Origin: Lachnospiraceae bacterium
Lineage (GTDB): Bacteria; Bacillota; Clostridia; Lachnospirales; Lachnospiraceae
NCBI GenBank assembly: GCA_900771995.1
Contig: CAAGQC010000100.1
Coordinates: 1-64,000, forward strand
DNA: 64,000 bases
Direction: 5' to 3'
How positions within the stretch are numbered: the stretch's first letter is position 1; each line of letters begins with the position of its first letter. Both the position numbers and the translations under genes were made by a program. Below are positions 17,736-27,126 of the stretch, piece by piece. A model generated the notes under the pieces. The model worked only from the letters and a program-made list of their open reading frames with translations, made no database searches and was not told the DNA's origin.

Positions 17736-19220
17736 TCAGTTTTTCAATCTCTTCCGATACCCTGCCGGGGTCTCCCCGTAGGTCTTCTGGAAGGCATCGT
17801 TAAATGCTCTGGCATCGCCGAAGCCGACGTCCATGGCGATCTCGTAGACTTTCTTGTCTGTATCCAAAAGCTGCGTGACCGCATGTTTCAAACGGATCTG
17901 GTTTACATAATCCTTGAAATTTCTACCGGTACTTTTTTTGAAAAAGCTGCTGAAATAATAGGGATTCATATGTACTTCCTCGGCAAGGACGTTCAGAGAC
18001 AGGCTCTCTGCATAATGAAGTTCGATATATTCCAGCGCTTTATTGATATCTTTCTTATCGTTCTGTGCCACCGATTCTCCCAGTCCATCGTATACCCCGT
18101 CAATCACCTCCGTGAATACCTGCTCCATCTCGGAGAAGCTGCCGCATGCTCTCCCTTTCTCCAACAGTTCCTGCTGCTTCGGAAATGCCGCTCTGGCACC
18201 TTTTCCGCTGAGTATCTCCTCCAGCGACCGGATCATCGTACAATAGTAGAACAGAGCATCCTCTTTTCTTCCGTTGGACAGTCTGCATACCATCTGCCGC
18301 CAGTGGTCCAGTCCGTCCCGGATCAGTTCCCGCTGATGGGACAGGATCCCCTCTGCGATGGTATTTTTCACCTCTTCCGTACTCTGCAATTCCGTCCTGC
18401 CCAGAAAAGGAGTCTCCTTCCATGACATCACCGAATATTTCATCTGGTCTGCAAAAAACAGGTAGCCTTCCTTCTCCACACATTTCTGGAACATCTCCGG
18501 AATCTCCTGCATAGAATGGATCTCATCGCCACAGATCAACAGTACCTGATACCCGATGGCACTCTCCGCGCCCTCCTTGAGCTGTTCCAGTTCCTCCGGC
18601 ACATCCCCGGAACCGTTCTTCTGCAGAACGACCACGATACGGTTCTCCTTCTGGAACACAATGCCATCCTTCTGCTCTTCAAAATATTCCTCCAGAAAAC
18701 TCAACAGAGAAAACTGGATCAGATGCCGTACCTGTTCGTTCTCTCTGTGCCGGAACACCGGATAGGCACAGACCGGCACATAAATCCGGTCCTGTTCTGC
18801 CGTATCCCCGGAGAAATCCATATTTCCCTTATAGGTCACACCGGGCTGCGTGGGTGTCTTCACACATTTTTCCACCGCTTTCAGAAGTTCCTCCCGTATC
18901 ACCGGTTTCAACAGATAATCCGTCGCTCCGTAATCCAATGCTGCTTTGGCATACTCGAATTCCTGAAATCCACTGATGAAAATAATGTGCGTCTTGCATT
19001 GCAGGCCATGACATTCCCGGATGATATCCACACCGCTCATGCCGGGCATGGAGATATCCAACAATGCGATCTCCGGCTGATCCCGCAGAATTGCGGCAAA
19101 TGCACTTTTCCCGTCCTCGTATTCCCCTATGATCTGAATCCCCAGCTGTTCCCAGTCGATCAGTTTTCGGATTCCTCTGGTGATCACCGGTTCGTCATCC
19201 GCCAATATCATCTTTATCAT
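17736..19220 (-). CDS. YesN-type response regulator with AraC output domain
   Basis: Two-component response regulator of 494 residues. The receiver domain (about 1-120) has acidic D8, D9 and E10, phosphoacceptor D55 in LLDISMPG, and the switch Lys in YLLKPV. A variable middle region (about 150-380) precedes a C-terminal double helix-turn-helix AraC domain (about 390-490, with NPYYFSSFFKKSTGRNFKDY and DVGFGDARAFNDAFQKTYG). It would activate nearby sugar-uptake genes when phosphorylated by the kinase just upstream; their reading frames overlap by 26 bases. Ribosome site AGGAG. A candidate operator lies upstream of the importer's binding-protein gene. Confidence 0.92.
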   Translation of the reverse strand: MIKMILADDEPVITRGIRKLIDWEQLGIQIIGEYEDGKSAFAAILRDQPEIALLDISMPGMSGVDIIRECHGLQCKTHIIFISGFQEFEYAKAALDYGATDYLLKPVIREELLKAVEKCVKTPTQPGVTYKGNMDFSGDTAEQDRIYVPVCAYPVFRHRENEQVRHLIQFSLLSFLEEYFEEQKDGIVFQKENRIVVVLQKNGSGDVPEELEQLKEGAESAIGYQVLLICGDEIHSMQEIPEMFQKCVEKEGYLFFADQMKYSVMSWKETPFLGRTELQSTEEVKNTIAEGILSHQRELIRDGLDHWRQMVCRLSNGRKEDALFYYCTMIRSLEEILSGKGARAAFPKQQELLEKGRACGSFSEMEQVFTEVIDGVYDGLGESVAQNDKKDINKALEYIELHYAESLSLNVLAEEVHMNPYYFSSFFKKSTGRNFKDYVNQIRLKHAVTQLLDTDKKVYEIAMDVGFGDARAFNDAFQKTYGETPAGYRKRLKN

Positions 19221-21045
19221 CGGGATTTTCTCCTTTCTCTTCGGTATTCCACGGCAGTACCACGCAGATCATGGTGCCTACACCCACCGTACTGGTGATC
19301 TGGATTCCGTACTCTTCGCCGTACAGATAACGGATACGGTCATGGACGTTCTTCAGCCCAATGCTCTGCCAGTTATACTGATTCTTAATGCCGGGAGCAT
19401 CTCCCTCCAACAGTCGGAGTATCTTATCAATACTGTCCTGATCCATTCCCACACCATTATCCATCACTGTGATCTCCAGCGTATCCTCTTTCCTGTGAGC
19501 CTCGATCATAATACTTCCGCTTCCCTGTTTAGGTTTGATGCCATGCACATACGCATTTTCCACCAGCGGCTGAAGGATCAGCTTGGGTACCTGGATCATG
19601 GAAGCGCCCTGGGCATTGACCATCAGCTTTACTTTGCCATTGATCCTGCAGTTCAGCAGATACACGTATTTCCGGACAATAGTAATCTCCTGTTCCAGCG
19701 GTACGAGATCCTGCATCGGGCCAATGATGTAATGGATCTGCTGCGACAGTGCCTCGATCATCTCCGGGACCTTACTCTTCTCCTCATCCTCCAGTGCCGT
19801 CATCCGTATGATTTCCAGTGTATTATACAGAAAATGAGGATAGATCTGGGATTTCAATGCTGTAAGCTCCGCCTCGTTCTGTCTTATCTGCGCCAGATAG
19901 GACTGATCGATATACTTTTTCAGTTCCCGGCTCATCTCATTAAAGCTTTCCGACAGAGCTCCGATCTCATCCGAGCTCTGTACCGGAATCTCAATATCGA
20001 AGTTACCTTTTCCCACTTTTTTCATCTGGTTCACCAGACGCTGCATGGGTTTCGTCAATCTATCCGAAAAATAGAAGGAACCGGCAAACAAAAGCAGGAT
20101 CGACAACAGGATACAGCCATACATCAGCTGCTGCATTTTTCGGATATCGGAAAATGCAACTCCCGCATCCATACAGATATATACCGACAGACCATATTTT
20201 TTCCCGTCTGCGGAAACGACAAACCAGTTCCTGTCATTCTGAATCTCCTGAAGATTCTGTGCCAGATTACTTCCGATGACGTCCTCGTTATTGCTGTAAA
20301 AGCATTTTCCGTCCTCATCCACCACATAGATCTGTTCATTACCGTTAAACTCAACACTCCCGAAGATCCTGTCTATCCTCTTGATATCCACATCCAGAAA
20401 AAGGGTTGCCACATAAGGCGTTTTCCCTACCGGTCCCCGCAGGTCAAAATAGTTTCTTGCCACAGTAAATACCTTATCCGGATTACCGTAATAGTACGCT
20501 GTGGTATGCGGAGGGATCAGCATCAGTTTCTTATTGTCCTTGTCCAGTTCCCCATATTCCACCAGTTCTTCAAACTTCTCTTCGTTATTGAAAAAAGTGT
20601 TATATACGCTATAATGAAATGCCAGATCTTCTTCTCCATTTCCCGAAGACAAAACATGAACACTGTTGATGTAGTTGTCCACACTTTGCAGATATTGCAG
20701 AAATCCCTGCATATCTCTCTGTCTGTCCGTCTCCATGGATTCCGGCTCGTATTCCTCTCCGGTCAGAATCTTCCGGAAATGATCGAAAGACAAATAGCTG
20801 TCCGCGCCGTTTCCCACACCCAGATTATAAAAATAGGGCATCTGTGATATGGTATTATAGCTGTCCAGCACCGTCTCCATACCCGACAGTACATATTCCG
20901 ATGCCTGCTCATACTGTATGCTCAGCGCTTTTGTATAATCCCTGATCATTTTGTTGGCAATAAATGTCGTCAGCAGGAGCATAGGCAAAAGCCCCAGCAA
21001 TATCATTGTAAGGGCAAATTTGTGATAGAGATTAAAATGTTTCAA
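19195..21045 (-). CDS. YesM-type sensor histidine kinase
   Basis: Membrane histidine kinase of 616 residues: helix about 10-30, extracellular Cache-like sensor about 35-300, second helix about 307-327, HAMP about 328-380, histidine-kinase domain with the phosphoacceptor at H404 in QIYPHFLYNTLE, and an ATPase domain with LQPLVENAYVHGI (N box, 491-503) and DNGVGM. This is the clostridial sugar-sensing YesM family. The start codon is TTG at 21045, with AGAGGGG 8 bases upstream and no suitable ATG. It is co-transcribed with the response regulator and separated from the importer genes by a terminator-like hairpin. Confidence 0.92.
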   Translation of the reverse strand: MKHFNLYHKFALTMILLGLLPMLLLTTFIANKMIRDYTKALSIQYEQASEYVLSGMETVLDSYNTISQMPYFYNLGVGNGADSYLSFDHFRKILTGEEYEPESMETDRQRDMQGFLQYLQSVDNYINSVHVLSSGNGEEDLAFHYSVYNTFFNNEEKFEELVEYGELDKDNKKLMLIPPHTTAYYYGNPDKVFTVARNYFDLRGPVGKTPYVATLFLDVDIKRIDRIFGSVEFNGNEQIYVVDEDGKCFYSNNEDVIGSNLAQNLQEIQNDRNWFVVSADGKKYGLSVYICMDAGVAFSDIRKMQQLMYGCILLSILLLFAGSFYFSDRLTKPMQRLVNQMKKVGKGNFDIEIPVQSSDEIGALSESFNEMSRELKKYIDQSYLAQIRQNEAELTALKSQIYPHFLYNTLEIIRMTALEDEEKSKVPEMIEALSQQIHYIIGPMQDLVPLEQEITIVRKYVYLLNCRINGKVKLMVNAQGASMIQVPKLILQPLVENAYVHGIKPKQGSGSIMIEAHRKEDTLEITVMDNGVGMDQDSIDKILRLLEGDAPGIKNQYNWQSIGLKNVHDRIRYLYGEEYGIQITSTVGVGTMICVVLPWNTEEKGENPDDKDDIGG

Positions 21046-21069
21046 GCAAGTTACCCCTCTTATTTTTCT

Positions 21070-21121
21070 TACGAAAACAAATAACTATTCAGAGCCATAT
21101 TTCATGACTCCGAATAGTTAT
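21070..21121 (-). terminator. Terminator between importer operon and yesM
   Basis: On the minus strand ATAACTATTCgGAG and CTCtGAATAGTTAT pair around a 13-base loop (21081-21121), followed by TTTGTTTT. It lies 35 bases after the last permease stop, partly insulating yesM/yesN from the importer transcript. Confidence 0.75.
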
Positions 21122-21155
21122 AGCATAACAAATTCCTTAAATTTCCGCAACTCGC

Positions 21156-22013
21156 TTAACCCTTGGCTGCTCCTGCGGTAATTCCCTTTACAAAATACTT
21201 CTGGAACATGCAGAAGATGATCAGGGCGGGAACGATGGAGATCACGGTTCCGGCGAATACGATATCCCATCTTGCGGTATACTGTCCCACGAAGGATGCG
21301 ATCTCAACGGTAATGGTCTTGGCCTTGCCGCTGGGAAGTGCCAGATAAGGCATCAGGTAGTCATTCCAGATTCCCAGACCATTCAGGATAACCATGGATC
21401 CGGTACAGGGTCCGAGAAGAGGGAACGTAACCTTCCAGAAGGTCTGGAACGGAGTGCATCCGTCGATCTGTGCCGCTTCCTCGATCTCCAGAGGAATGCC
21501 CTTCAGGAAGCTGCAGTATAACAGAGTACCGAAGGCGATGGATCCGGAAATATAACATACGATGGGTCCCACCATGTTACCAAAGATATGGAACATCTTC
21601 ATCTCCTTGAACAGGGGGAACATGTACAGATGAAAGGGAATCATCATGCCTGCAAGGAAATAGGTGTAGATCAGGGATGTTGTCTTGCTTTTTCTTCTCT
21701 CGATTCCATAAGCCGCCATAGGCACGATACATACGATCAGTAGTTCTGACACCACCGTCAGGAAAATGGAATGGAGGATCGCCGTAGCGAAATCGGACTG
21801 TGCAAACAGATCCTTGAAGTTCTGTGTATAGAAAGAGGTCGGTAATGCAATCGGGTTCTTCAGGATGTCACCGTTACTCTTGAATGCAGAGATCAGTGCG
21901 AAGAACACCGGATATAAAAACAGGATCGCCAGCAGAATAGTAATGACAAATAATACGATCTGTCCGGGTTTGATTTTCTCTACAGGCTTTCTGATAACTT
22001 TTTCTTTGCTCAT
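21156..22013 (-). CDS. Sugar ABC transporter permease (MalG/AraQ type)
   Basis: Inner-membrane subunit of a CUT1 carbohydrate importer, 285 residues and six hydrophobic helices. The EAA loop contacting the ATPase reads EIEEAAQIDGCTPFQTFWKVTFPLL near residues 183-207. It partners with the upstream permease, whose stop it touches, and with the lipoprotein at 22976-24373. No ATPase subunit is present, as usual for these clostridial importers, which share a multi-operon MsmK-like ATPase encoded elsewhere. Confidence 0.92.
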   Translation of the reverse strand: MSKEKVIRKPVEKIKPGQIVLFVITILLAILFLYPVFFALISAFKSNGDILKNPIALPTSFYTQNFKDLFAQSDFATAILHSIFLTVVSELLIVCIVPMAAYGIERRKSKTTSLIYTYFLAGMMIPFHLYMFPLFKEMKMFHIFGNMVGPIVCYISGSIAFGTLLYCSFLKGIPLEIEEAAQIDGCTPFQTFWKVTFPLLGPCTGSMVILNGLGIWNDYLMPYLALPSGKAKTITVEIASFVGQYTARWDIVFAGTVISIVPALIIFCMFQKYFVKGITAGAAKG

Positions 22014-22897
22014 TACATCTGCACCTCCCTGCTTCTTAAGAATTTCTGCTGCAGTGTATTCAGGATAATAATGATAAACAGGAGCATAATGCCGACTGCG
22101 GTACCGAATCCCTGTCTGCCCTCGTTAAATCCTACCTTATACAGCAGATATACCAGTGTCTCGGAAGTAAATCCGGGACCGCCGTCCGTCATAACGTTGA
22201 TCTGGTCGAATACCTTTAATCCATTGATCAGAGATAAGGTGAAGTTGATGGTAAAAGCACCGGAGATCAGAGGCACGGTAATGGACTTAAAACGCTGCCA
22301 GGGGCTTGCGCCGTCGATCTGAGCCGCCTCGATCAGGTCGGGAGAGACACTCTGCAGGGAAGCCAGATAAATGATCATATAGTAACCGGCACCCTTCCAT
22401 ACCAGAACCACGCCGATCATAAGCAGAGTCAGTTTGCTGTTGCCCAGCCAGTCCTGACGGAAATTCCCCATGCCAATGTCATTTAAGATCGTATTGATCG
22501 TTCCAAAGTTGTAGTTGTACATGATCTTCCAGATGAAACCGGATACAATACCGCTGACCAGAACCGGAATGTAAAATGCGCTGCGGAAGAAATTCTTGCC
22601 CCATCTTACATTGTCTACGATCAATGCAAGTGCCAGAGCAAACGCATTCTCAAATACAGAGATAAAAACGGTAAGTAATATAGTATTTTTCAATGCATTT
22701 CCGAATCGTGCACTGGTAAAGATCTCTTTATAGTTCGCCAGACCGATGAATTTCACATTGGGACTGACACCGTCCCAGGAGGTAAAGCTGTAATACACAC
22801 TGGAAACAGTAGGTACTATAATAAACAGTGTAAAAAAGATGAACGCCGGGGCGATAAAAACAAAAGCGGTTTTATCGAATTTTCTCCTCTTCTGCAT
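22013..22897 (-). CDS. Sugar ABC transporter permease (MalF/LplB type)
   Basis: Second permease of the importer, 294 residues, six helices, EAA loop DLIEAAQIDGASPWQRFKSI near 190-210. The start at 22897 has AAGGAAGG 7 bases upstream; an earlier in-frame start at 22930 falls inside the intergenic hairpin and is rejected. Its stop codon overlaps the start of the next permease, so the pair are translated in step. Confidence 0.92.
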   Translation of the reverse strand: MQKRRKFDKTAFVFIAPAFIFFTLFIIVPTVSSVYYSFTSWDGVSPNVKFIGLANYKEIFTSARFGNALKNTILLTVFISVFENAFALALALIVDNVRWGKNFFRSAFYIPVLVSGIVSGFIWKIMYNYNFGTINTILNDIGMGNFRQDWLGNSKLTLLMIGVVLVWKGAGYYMIIYLASLQSVSPDLIEAAQIDGASPWQRFKSITVPLISGAFTINFTLSLINGLKVFDQINVMTDGGPGFTSETLVYLLYKVGFNEGRQGFGTAVGIMLLFIIIILNTLQQKFLRSREVQM

Positions 22898-22921
22898 TGC
22901 ATTTCCTTCCTTTCTAAAAAA

Positions 22922-22962
22922 GAATCCCACATCTGTCAGCGTTACCTGACAAAGTGAGATTC
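22922..22962 (-). terminator. Intercistronic hairpin after the binding-protein gene
   Basis: On the minus strand GAATCtCACttTGTCAG and CTGACAgaTGTGgGATTC pair, followed by TTTTTT. It lies between the binding-protein gene and its permeases, where a leaky terminator or a 3'-end stabiliser usually makes the binding protein more abundant than the membrane subunits. Confidence 0.75.
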
Positions 22963-22975
22963 TTTCGTCATTGAA

Positions 22976-24373
22976 TTATTCGATTCCCACACCTGTTACG
23001 GGGTTGAAGCTCTGGATGCTTACCTGCCAGGTCTTATTTAATTCATCACAAGCAGAATCAATATCTCTGGTTCCCTGAAGCACTTCGGTCAGGGTCTTAT
23101 AAGTAAAGTTTCTGAAGTCGGGGGGCAGCTCGTTGTTGCCTACACGACCGTTCCACATGGGAGCAAGGTCATCTGCGGATGCGTTGGCATCGATAACTTC
23201 CTGGAAGACAGGAGATACATCCATCTGAGGCTCATCTACAGTCGTAGGGATGAAGCTCAGGGTCTCACAGTATACCTTGTAGTTCTCAGGTGCAAAGAAG
23301 AACTTGATGAAAGCTTCTGCTGCTGCCTTCTTGTCCGGATCCTTGGCTGCTTCTGCAGAGATTGCCAGACCACCGACACCAGCTCCACCTACCAGACGGG
23401 TTTTACCGTCGGGGCTGGGAATTGCGAACCAGCCGTACTCAAAGTTGGGATCTGCTGCTTCGATCTGGGAGAACATATGCGTACCGGAGTACATCATAGC
23501 TGCCATATCGTTTACCAGGAAAGTGGTGATCTGGGCATCGGGAGTAGAAGTCCAGCCATCCTGTGCATACTGGAAGATATCCTTCAGTTCCTGGAAAGTT
23601 GCCTTCATGGTATCATCGGAGAAATCCTTGGTTCCTTCGTAGCAATGCTCGATGAAGTCCGGATCCTTGCTCAGTACCTGATCGTTGTAAGCTTTGTGGA
23701 ACAGGAAGCCCATGTGCCAGATATCCTGACCACCGACTACCAGAGGAGCCATGTCTCCTTTATCCTTGATGGTCTGGCACAGAGTCATGAACTCTTCATA
23801 AGTGGTGGGCTCTGTAAGACCGTTGTCATCAAAATATTTTTTATTGTAGATGATACCCTGTGTATTTTCACCGGACAGAGGAGCGGTGTATACCTGGCCG
23901 TCAAATTCTGTAGTGGTACGGAACAGGGAGGTAACTTCCTCGGACAGAGGCTCCAGCTTGCCTGCTCTTACATACATTGCGGTATCTCTCATCTCCATAA
24001 CATCGGGGAATTCTCCGACGCTGTCCTTGGTCTTGATAAATTCGCTGTAGGCACCGCCGTTACCAGGCTCGATGGTCACGGTAATATCGGGATATGCCGC
24101 ATTGAATCTGTTTACGATCTCATTCATGGAAGCCTTGGCTCCCTCATCACCGTCTGCAAAGATGAACGTTAATTCCGTAGGTGCAGATACGATGGATTCT
24201 GCATCAGCCGCTGCTGTAGTGGATGCAGTGCTTTCTGCTGCGGATGCCGCAGCTTCTGTGGATGCTGCAGGAGCGGTGCTTCCTGCTGTATTGTCATCGG
24301 TGCTTCCGCAGCCTGCTAACATGGTTGTTGCCATTGCTGCTACAAGAACACTTGCCAGTAATTTCTTTCTCAT
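22976..24373 (-). CDS. Extracellular sugar-binding lipoprotein of importer 1
   Basis: Solute-binding protein of 465 residues that captures an oligosaccharide outside the cell and delivers it to the two permeases. A lipoprotein signal is clear: MRKKLLASVLVAAMATTMLA followed by the lipid-modified C22. A Ser/Thr/Ala-rich linker to about residue 60 precedes the type-1 binding fold (LTFIFADGDEGAKASMNEIV). AGGAGG precedes the start. The context (GH43, GH31, GH88 genes upstream, YesMN downstream) points to arabinose- or galactose-rich plant oligosaccharides; the exact ligand is inferred only. Upstream direct repeats are a likely YesN site. Confidence 0.93.
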   Translation of the reverse strand: MRKKLLASVLVAAMATTMLAGCGSTDDNTAGSTAPAASTEAAASAAESTASTTAAADAESIVSAPTELTFIFADGDEGAKASMNEIVNRFNAAYPDITVTIEPGNGGAYSEFIKTKDSVGEFPDVMEMRDTAMYVRAGKLEPLSEEVTSLFRTTTEFDGQVYTAPLSGENTQGIIYNKKYFDDNGLTEPTTYEEFMTLCQTIKDKGDMAPLVVGGQDIWHMGFLFHKAYNDQVLSKDPDFIEHCYEGTKDFSDDTMKATFQELKDIFQYAQDGWTSTPDAQITTFLVNDMAAMMYSGTHMFSQIEAADPNFEYGWFAIPSPDGKTRLVGGAGVGGLAISAEAAKDPDKKAAAEAFIKFFFAPENYKVYCETLSFIPTTVDEPQMDVSPVFQEVIDANASADDLAPMWNGRVGNNELPPDFRNFTYKTLTEVLQGTRDIDSACDELNKTWQVSIQSFNPVTGVGIE

Positions 24374-24460
24374 AGTAACCTCCTTGATTCCTTCTTATAT
24401 TTATCTCGTGCTTATGTATTACTTTTACTGCTCCGGTTGGCCTTCCGTTGTTGTAATTGT

Positions 24461-24525
24461 AATATAGCAATTTACGGATATAAAAAAAATGCACTTTTTT
24501 AAGGTCAAAGTACATTTTTTTAAGG
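24461..24525 (-). promoter_or_regulatory. Activator-dependent promoter with 21-bp-spaced direct repeats
   Basis: On the minus strand two near-identical copies of CCTTAAAAAAnTGnA lie at 24510-24525 and 24489-24504, exactly 21 bases apart (two helical turns, same face). The second abuts the expected -35 position of a TATATT -10 at 24461-24466, whose own -35 is poor. This is the geometry expected for an AraC-type response regulator such as the neighbouring YesN. The sequence is visible; the assignment to YesN is inference. Confidence 0.6.
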
Positions 24526-24527
24526 AC

Positions 24528-26189
24528 CTATTTTGTTTTCATTTCAAGCCAGTCGAAATCCGCATACTTGCCGAATCCCGTGAGATCCTGACAGCAGATC
24601 CCTGCCATGGCCCCGGTGAACCACCCTTCCGTACAGGCTTCGTCAGACATAAAACTGCCATCTATATTTTCCGCAAGTGTCTTCCAGTCGCCGCCTTCCA
24701 GCCGATAGGAAAAGGTGATATAGCCTTTTCGCATCTCCGCCTTCAGATAGACAGGCAGCCCGGAACAGATCGGCAGATAATCTGTCAGATATTCGTATTT
24801 CTTATTTTCCGCCTTTAACAGGGTAATGCATTTCCCGCAGTCCTCATCCCAGGAGACATGCAGATACAGATAGTTGTCCGTATCGTACATCAGGATCAGT
24901 CCCGCCATCTGTTTGAATACTTCCGGTTCAAATTCCAGTTTTGTGGAAATATCCATGTCGTATTCTGTCAGTCGTTTTGCAATCAGGGTCTGGGAAAACT
25001 TGGAGGAAAGTCCGCTTCGTCCGTACATTCTCAGATACCCCGGTCTTTCTGTCAAAGACAGGTAATGCTCCGTCATGGGGATCCGCAGGGACTGGTAATC
25101 CGGATCCAGCTTTGGTGTGCCAAAGTTATCCCGGATACCTGCTGGGGAATCTTCCTGTGCGGTTTCCGGCCCACGTTTTGCTGCGCTGCGGCTTTCCGCC
25201 GGTTCCTCTACATATTCCTTCGGCACCGTACTGTCATCCGCCATCACCAGCCAGCCGTCTTCCGTCCATTTCATCTTCTGGATCGCCGTCTCTCTGCCCA
25301 GCATATAGCGTCTCGCTCCGGCAAATCTCGGAGCATCCGCCGGATTCCTGCGATCCGAAGCTCTTCCGCACAGATGCACGGCATACCATTCTCCCTCCGG
25401 TGTCTCCACCAGATCGCAGTGTCCGGATTTCTGTAACAGAATCTCCTCATGGTGTCTGGATGTCAGAATGGAATAGGCCTCATTTTCCGCCGTTCTCTCC
25501 ATGAAATCTGCCCGGTACATCTCATAAGGTCCCCAGATATCCCGGGATCTCTGTATGGTCTGTCCGTGCAGTTCTCCCGTGCCGGTATCCGCCGAAAACA
25601 GATAATACCAGCCGTTTCGCTTGAAAATGTGAGGGCCCTCCAGGAAGATCTTATCCGCCCGGTAAATATCCTTCACCGGACCGGTCATCTTCTTCTGCAC
25701 CGGATCGTATTCCTGCAATACCAGACGTCCCACATATTTTTTCGGTACTCTGTGATCCGTTACCATGCTCACCATATATTTTCTGCCGTCATCGTCATGG
25801 AACAGGGAAGGATCAAAGCCGAAATTATTCAATGCTATGGGATCCGACCAGGGACCGTGAATATCCGTTGCCGTTACCAGATAATTATTCGTATCGTACA
25901 TATTACAATAGAACGCAGTCACCACCGTATACAGCAGATAAAACGTGCCGTTATCGTAGGTCAGACAGGGCGCCCAGACCCCCTGGGATGCCCCCACGCC
26001 CCGCAGATCCAGCTGTGATGTCCGGTTCAGGGGATATTCGATCAATTCCCAGTGTGCCAGATCCCTGGAATGGTGCAGCCGGATCCCCGGCCACCACTCA
26101 AAGGTAGATGTTGCAATATAATAATCTTCCCCGACACGTACAATGGACGGATCGGGATGAAAGCCTTTTAAGATCGGATTGTAAATCAT
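24528..26189 (-). CDS. GH43 beta-xylosidase / arabinofuranosidase
   Basis: Intracellular glycoside hydrolase of 553 residues without signal peptide. The five-bladed propeller opens with GFHPDPSIVRVGEDYY; the three GH43 acids are visible as D13 (base), D126 in FGFDPSLF (pKa modulator) and E184 in FLEGPHIF (acid). The C-terminal 200 residues form the beta-sandwich typical of the GH43_11/12 type (MTEHYLSLTERPGYLRMYG, then YDTDNYLYLHVSWDE). Such enzymes remove beta-xylose or alpha-arabinofuranose from short oligomers. GGAGGG precedes the start. It is the last hydrolase of the operon running from the GH88 gene. Confidence 0.88.
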   Translation of the reverse strand: MIYNPILKGFHPDPSIVRVGEDYYIATSTFEWWPGIRLHHSRDLAHWELIEYPLNRTSQLDLRGVGASQGVWAPCLTYDNGTFYLLYTVVTAFYCNMYDTNNYLVTATDIHGPWSDPIALNNFGFDPSLFHDDDGRKYMVSMVTDHRVPKKYVGRLVLQEYDPVQKKMTGPVKDIYRADKIFLEGPHIFKRNGWYYLFSADTGTGELHGQTIQRSRDIWGPYEMYRADFMERTAENEAYSILTSRHHEEILLQKSGHCDLVETPEGEWYAVHLCGRASDRRNPADAPRFAGARRYMLGRETAIQKMKWTEDGWLVMADDSTVPKEYVEEPAESRSAAKRGPETAQEDSPAGIRDNFGTPKLDPDYQSLRIPMTEHYLSLTERPGYLRMYGRSGLSSKFSQTLIAKRLTEYDMDISTKLEFEPEVFKQMAGLILMYDTDNYLYLHVSWDEDCGKCITLLKAENKKYEYLTDYLPICSGLPVYLKAEMRKGYITFSYRLEGGDWKTLAENIDGSFMSDEACTEGWFTGAMAGICCQDLTGFGKYADFDWLEMKTK

Positions 26190-26214
26190 AATAACCCTCC
26201 GCTTACTGTATTTC

Positions 26215-27123
26215 TTATTGCTCCGGGAATGTTGCCTGCCATTTTACGGTCAGGACCCCGTTTTCCACTGTCACAGGAAGAATACTGTAGCCGGAATTTT
26301 TCAGATCTTGGGGCTTCCAGTGATCCAGCATCAGCCAGGTCTTCCCGTCCTTTTCAAAAATATAAGTACTCTGTCCTTCAAAGGTACGTCTGTAATTATC
26401 CCCCTCACAGGGATTGTCGATCAGCTTCCACTGCCCGCAGAGATGATCGCACTCGGCATATAAGGCGCTGTTGGGCTGCCATCCGGTACAACCGGAGGTG
26501 ATCATATAATATTTTCCGTCCCGGTACATCAGGGCCGGGGCCTCTCTGGTCTGATCCACCAGAACGGATGTATAAAATCCGTCCACATCCGTAAAATCAT
26601 CCGTCAGCCGGGACAGGCGCAGGGTCTTATTCCAGTCGGAGCTGTGCACCAGCCACGCCGTACCGTCCACATCTCTGAAAAGCGTCATATCCCTACTGTC
26701 CGTCCGGTTTGGCTGCATTTCCCGGATCACGGTAAACGGACCGGTGGGTCTGTCTGCCACTGCTACCGCCACTCCCGCATATGTATATTTCGGTGTATCC
26801 AGATGCAGCCACAGGACAAATTTACCGGTCTTTTCATTATATAAGACTTTCGGGCGCTCACAGACATTCTCCGGCTGTATCAGGCTGCCTTCCGGACTGT
26901 CCTTCACATCCAGTGCCAGTCCTTCATAGTGCCAGCTGTTCATATCTTTGGAAGAATAGCAGCTGATGCCGATGACATCCACTCTCGTAGTGCCGGGGCC
27001 GTTCTCCGCCCCTTTGTGTTCTCCGTACCAGTACCACATACCGTCATAATGAATGATACAACCGCCATGGGCCTGAATCGGCGCCCCGGCATCATCCAGC
27101 CATATTTTTCCGTTTTCAAACAT
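26215..27123 (-). CDS. GH43_24-like exo-beta-1,3-galactanase, Asp-less
   Basis: Single-domain five-bladed propeller of 302 residues, cytoplasmic. Where other GH43 enzymes carry the catalytic-base Asp it has AHGGCIIHYDGMWYWYGE. E89 (CERPKV), E195 (TREAPALMY) and Q251 (FEGQSTYIF) sit 106 and 56 residues apart. As I recall, the characterised fungal exo-beta-1,3-galactanase uses two Glu and a Gln with nearly the same spacing (106 and 55). I therefore favour subfamily 24 or a close relative acting on beta-1,3-galactan of arabinogalactan; subfamily 34 is the main alternative. Its ribosome site AGGAAGGAG lies within the end of the preceding gene, 3 bases away, so the two are coupled. Confidence 0.75.
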   Translation of the reverse strand: MFENGKIWLDDAGAPIQAHGGCIIHYDGMWYWYGEHKGAENGPGTTRVDVIGISCYSSKDMNSWHYEGLALDVKDSPEGSLIQPENVCERPKVLYNEKTGKFVLWLHLDTPKYTYAGVAVAVADRPTGPFTVIREMQPNRTDSRDMTLFRDVDGTAWLVHSSDWNKTLRLSRLTDDFTDVDGFYTSVLVDQTREAPALMYRDGKYYMITSGCTGWQPNSALYAECDHLCGQWKLIDNPCEGDNYRRTFEGQSTYIFEKDGKTWLMLDHWKPQDLKNSGYSILPVTVENGVLTVKWQATFPEQ

Positions 27124-27126
27124 AAG

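Noticed and set aside
19180..20847. 555-codon plus-strand frame opposite the sensor kinase
   Set aside because: Antisense to clear kinase motifs; the translation is His/Ile-rich with no family features.
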